From Pseudomonadota bacterium (GTDB lineage Bacteria; Pseudomonadota; Alphaproteobacteria; Rhizobiales; Xanthobacteraceae), in contig JAKAMD010000248.1 of the NCBI GenBank assembly GCA_021823875.1, positions 1 through 5,544 on the forward strand: a stretch of DNA of 5,544 nt. Direction: 5' to 3'. The notes under the pieces were generated by a model, which saw nothing but the letters and a program-made list of their open reading frames with translations, was not told the origin of the DNA and did no database searches. This document shows, in pieces, positions 5,157-5,544 of the stretch (positions are counted from its first letter, which is position 1; the number at the start of each line of letters is the position of its first letter). Position numbers and translations under genes: made by a program.

Positions 5157-5544
5157 ATGAATATCAAGGTCGGCAAGGAAGCGATCGCCGAAGCTTCCAA
5201 GAAGCTCAACAACTGGGGCCGCTGGGGCAAGGACGACCAGATCGGTACGCTCAATCACGTACAGCCCGAGGACATCGTCAAGGCCGCGAGCCTGATCCGC
5301 ACCGGCAAGGTGTTCGCGCTCGGCATTCCGCTCGACCGCACCGGGCCGCAGACCGGCCTGTTCGGCGGCCGCTTCAATCCGATCCACCAAATGCTCGCCA
5401 CCGGCACCGACGCCATCGCCGGCCAGCAGGATTGGAACAAGATCCGCTACGCCGACGACACGCTGATGTTGTGCGTGCAGGGCGCCACCCACTGGGACGC
5501 GCTCGGCCACATCTTCTATGAGGACAAGGCCTATAACGGCCACG
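5157..5544 (+). CDS. Cyclase-family (kynurenine formamidase-like) metal hydrolase, N-terminal part, cut by window end
   Basis: ATG 5157, with AAGGAA (5144-5149) 7 nt upstream, opens a frame that stays open to the window edge: 129 residues, no stop. WGRWGKDDQIGTLN (residues 20-33) is the characteristic N-terminal stretch of the larger bacterial cyclase-family proteins. QGATHWDALGH (108-118) fits the HxGTHxDxPxH metal-binding motif, with His112, Asp114 and His118 as expected ligands; the usual first His is Gln108 here, and the usual Pro is Leu116. Members hydrolyse N-formylkynurenine or other amide and lactone-like bonds with a divalent metal; the WGRWG subgroup is poorly characterised, so no substrate is named. 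No signal peptide is seen, so it is probably cytoplasmic. It is divergent from the isochorismatase-like gene, and the shared gap may hold common control sites. The rest of the protein is outside the window. Confidence 0.88.
   Translation, partial: MNIKVGKEAIAEASKKLNNWGRWGKDDQIGTLNHVQPEDIVKAASLIRTGKVFALGIPLDRTGPQTGLFGGRFNPIHQMLATGTDAIAGQQDWNKIRYADDTLMLCVQGATHWDALGHIFYEDKAYNGH

Noticed and set aside
4291..5160. 289-codon plus-strand open frame across the isochorismatase-like gene
   Set aside because: It is antisense to a gene with a signal peptide, a ribosome site and clear family motifs; its own translation is Gly/Arg/His-rich and unlike any known protein.
1..5544. CRISPR array, tRNA, rRNA, insertion sequence or phage genes
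   Set aside because: No regularly spaced repeats, tRNA-like cloverleaf, rRNA segment, transposase or phage motif was seen on either strand.

Overview
The window is GC-rich DNA with well-formed Shine-Dalgarno sites, tightly packed catabolic-type genes and short palindromic elements of the CCTCTCCCCG...CGGGGAGAGG kind. Together these suggest an alphaproteobacterium of the Hyphomicrobiales (Bradyrhizobium or a Xanthobacteraceae relative). That placement rests on composition and gene style and was not checked by a search.

Layout: (1) bases 2-667 (+) hold the 3' part of an M24-family (creatinase / Xaa-Pro peptidase-like) protein. (2) Bases 668-855 are a gene gap filled mostly by two oppositely oriented copies of a palindromic repeat. 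(3) Bases 856-2133 and 2130-3116 (+) are a translationally coupled pair with an ATGA overlap: a short two-domain PEP-synthase-like phosphotransferase, then a D-isomer-specific 2-hydroxyacid dehydrogenase. A strong intrinsic terminator at 3128-3156 closes this unit. (4) Bases 3305-4264 (+) encode an SsuA/NMT1-type ligand-binding protein with no visible signal peptide. A candidate promoter lies upstream, with a perfect palindrome between its -35 and -10. (5) Bases 4327-4950 (-) encode an exported isochorismatase-fold protein that lacks the family's nucleophilic cysteine; it converges on gene 4 and has a good sigma70-type promoter. (6) Bases 5157-5544 (+) hold the first 129 codons of a cyclase-family (kynurenine-formamidase-like) metal hydrolase, running off the window edge.

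The gene set (M24 hydrolase, oxoacid-linked phosphotransferase, hydroxyacid dehydrogenase, binding protein, isochorismatase-like hydrolase, cyclase-type hydrolase) looks like uptake and hydrolytic breakdown of a small organic compound, possibly with amide or cyclic bonds, ending in a 2-oxo or 2-hydroxy acid. No gene fixes the substrate. A repeated theme is deviation at family-defining positions: M24 Asp to Cys, isochorismatase Cys to Ala, a changed substrate loop in the dehydrogenase, no acceptor domain in the phosphotransferase, and no export signal on the binding protein. Each may reflect a divergent subfamily rather than decay, because all reading frames are intact.
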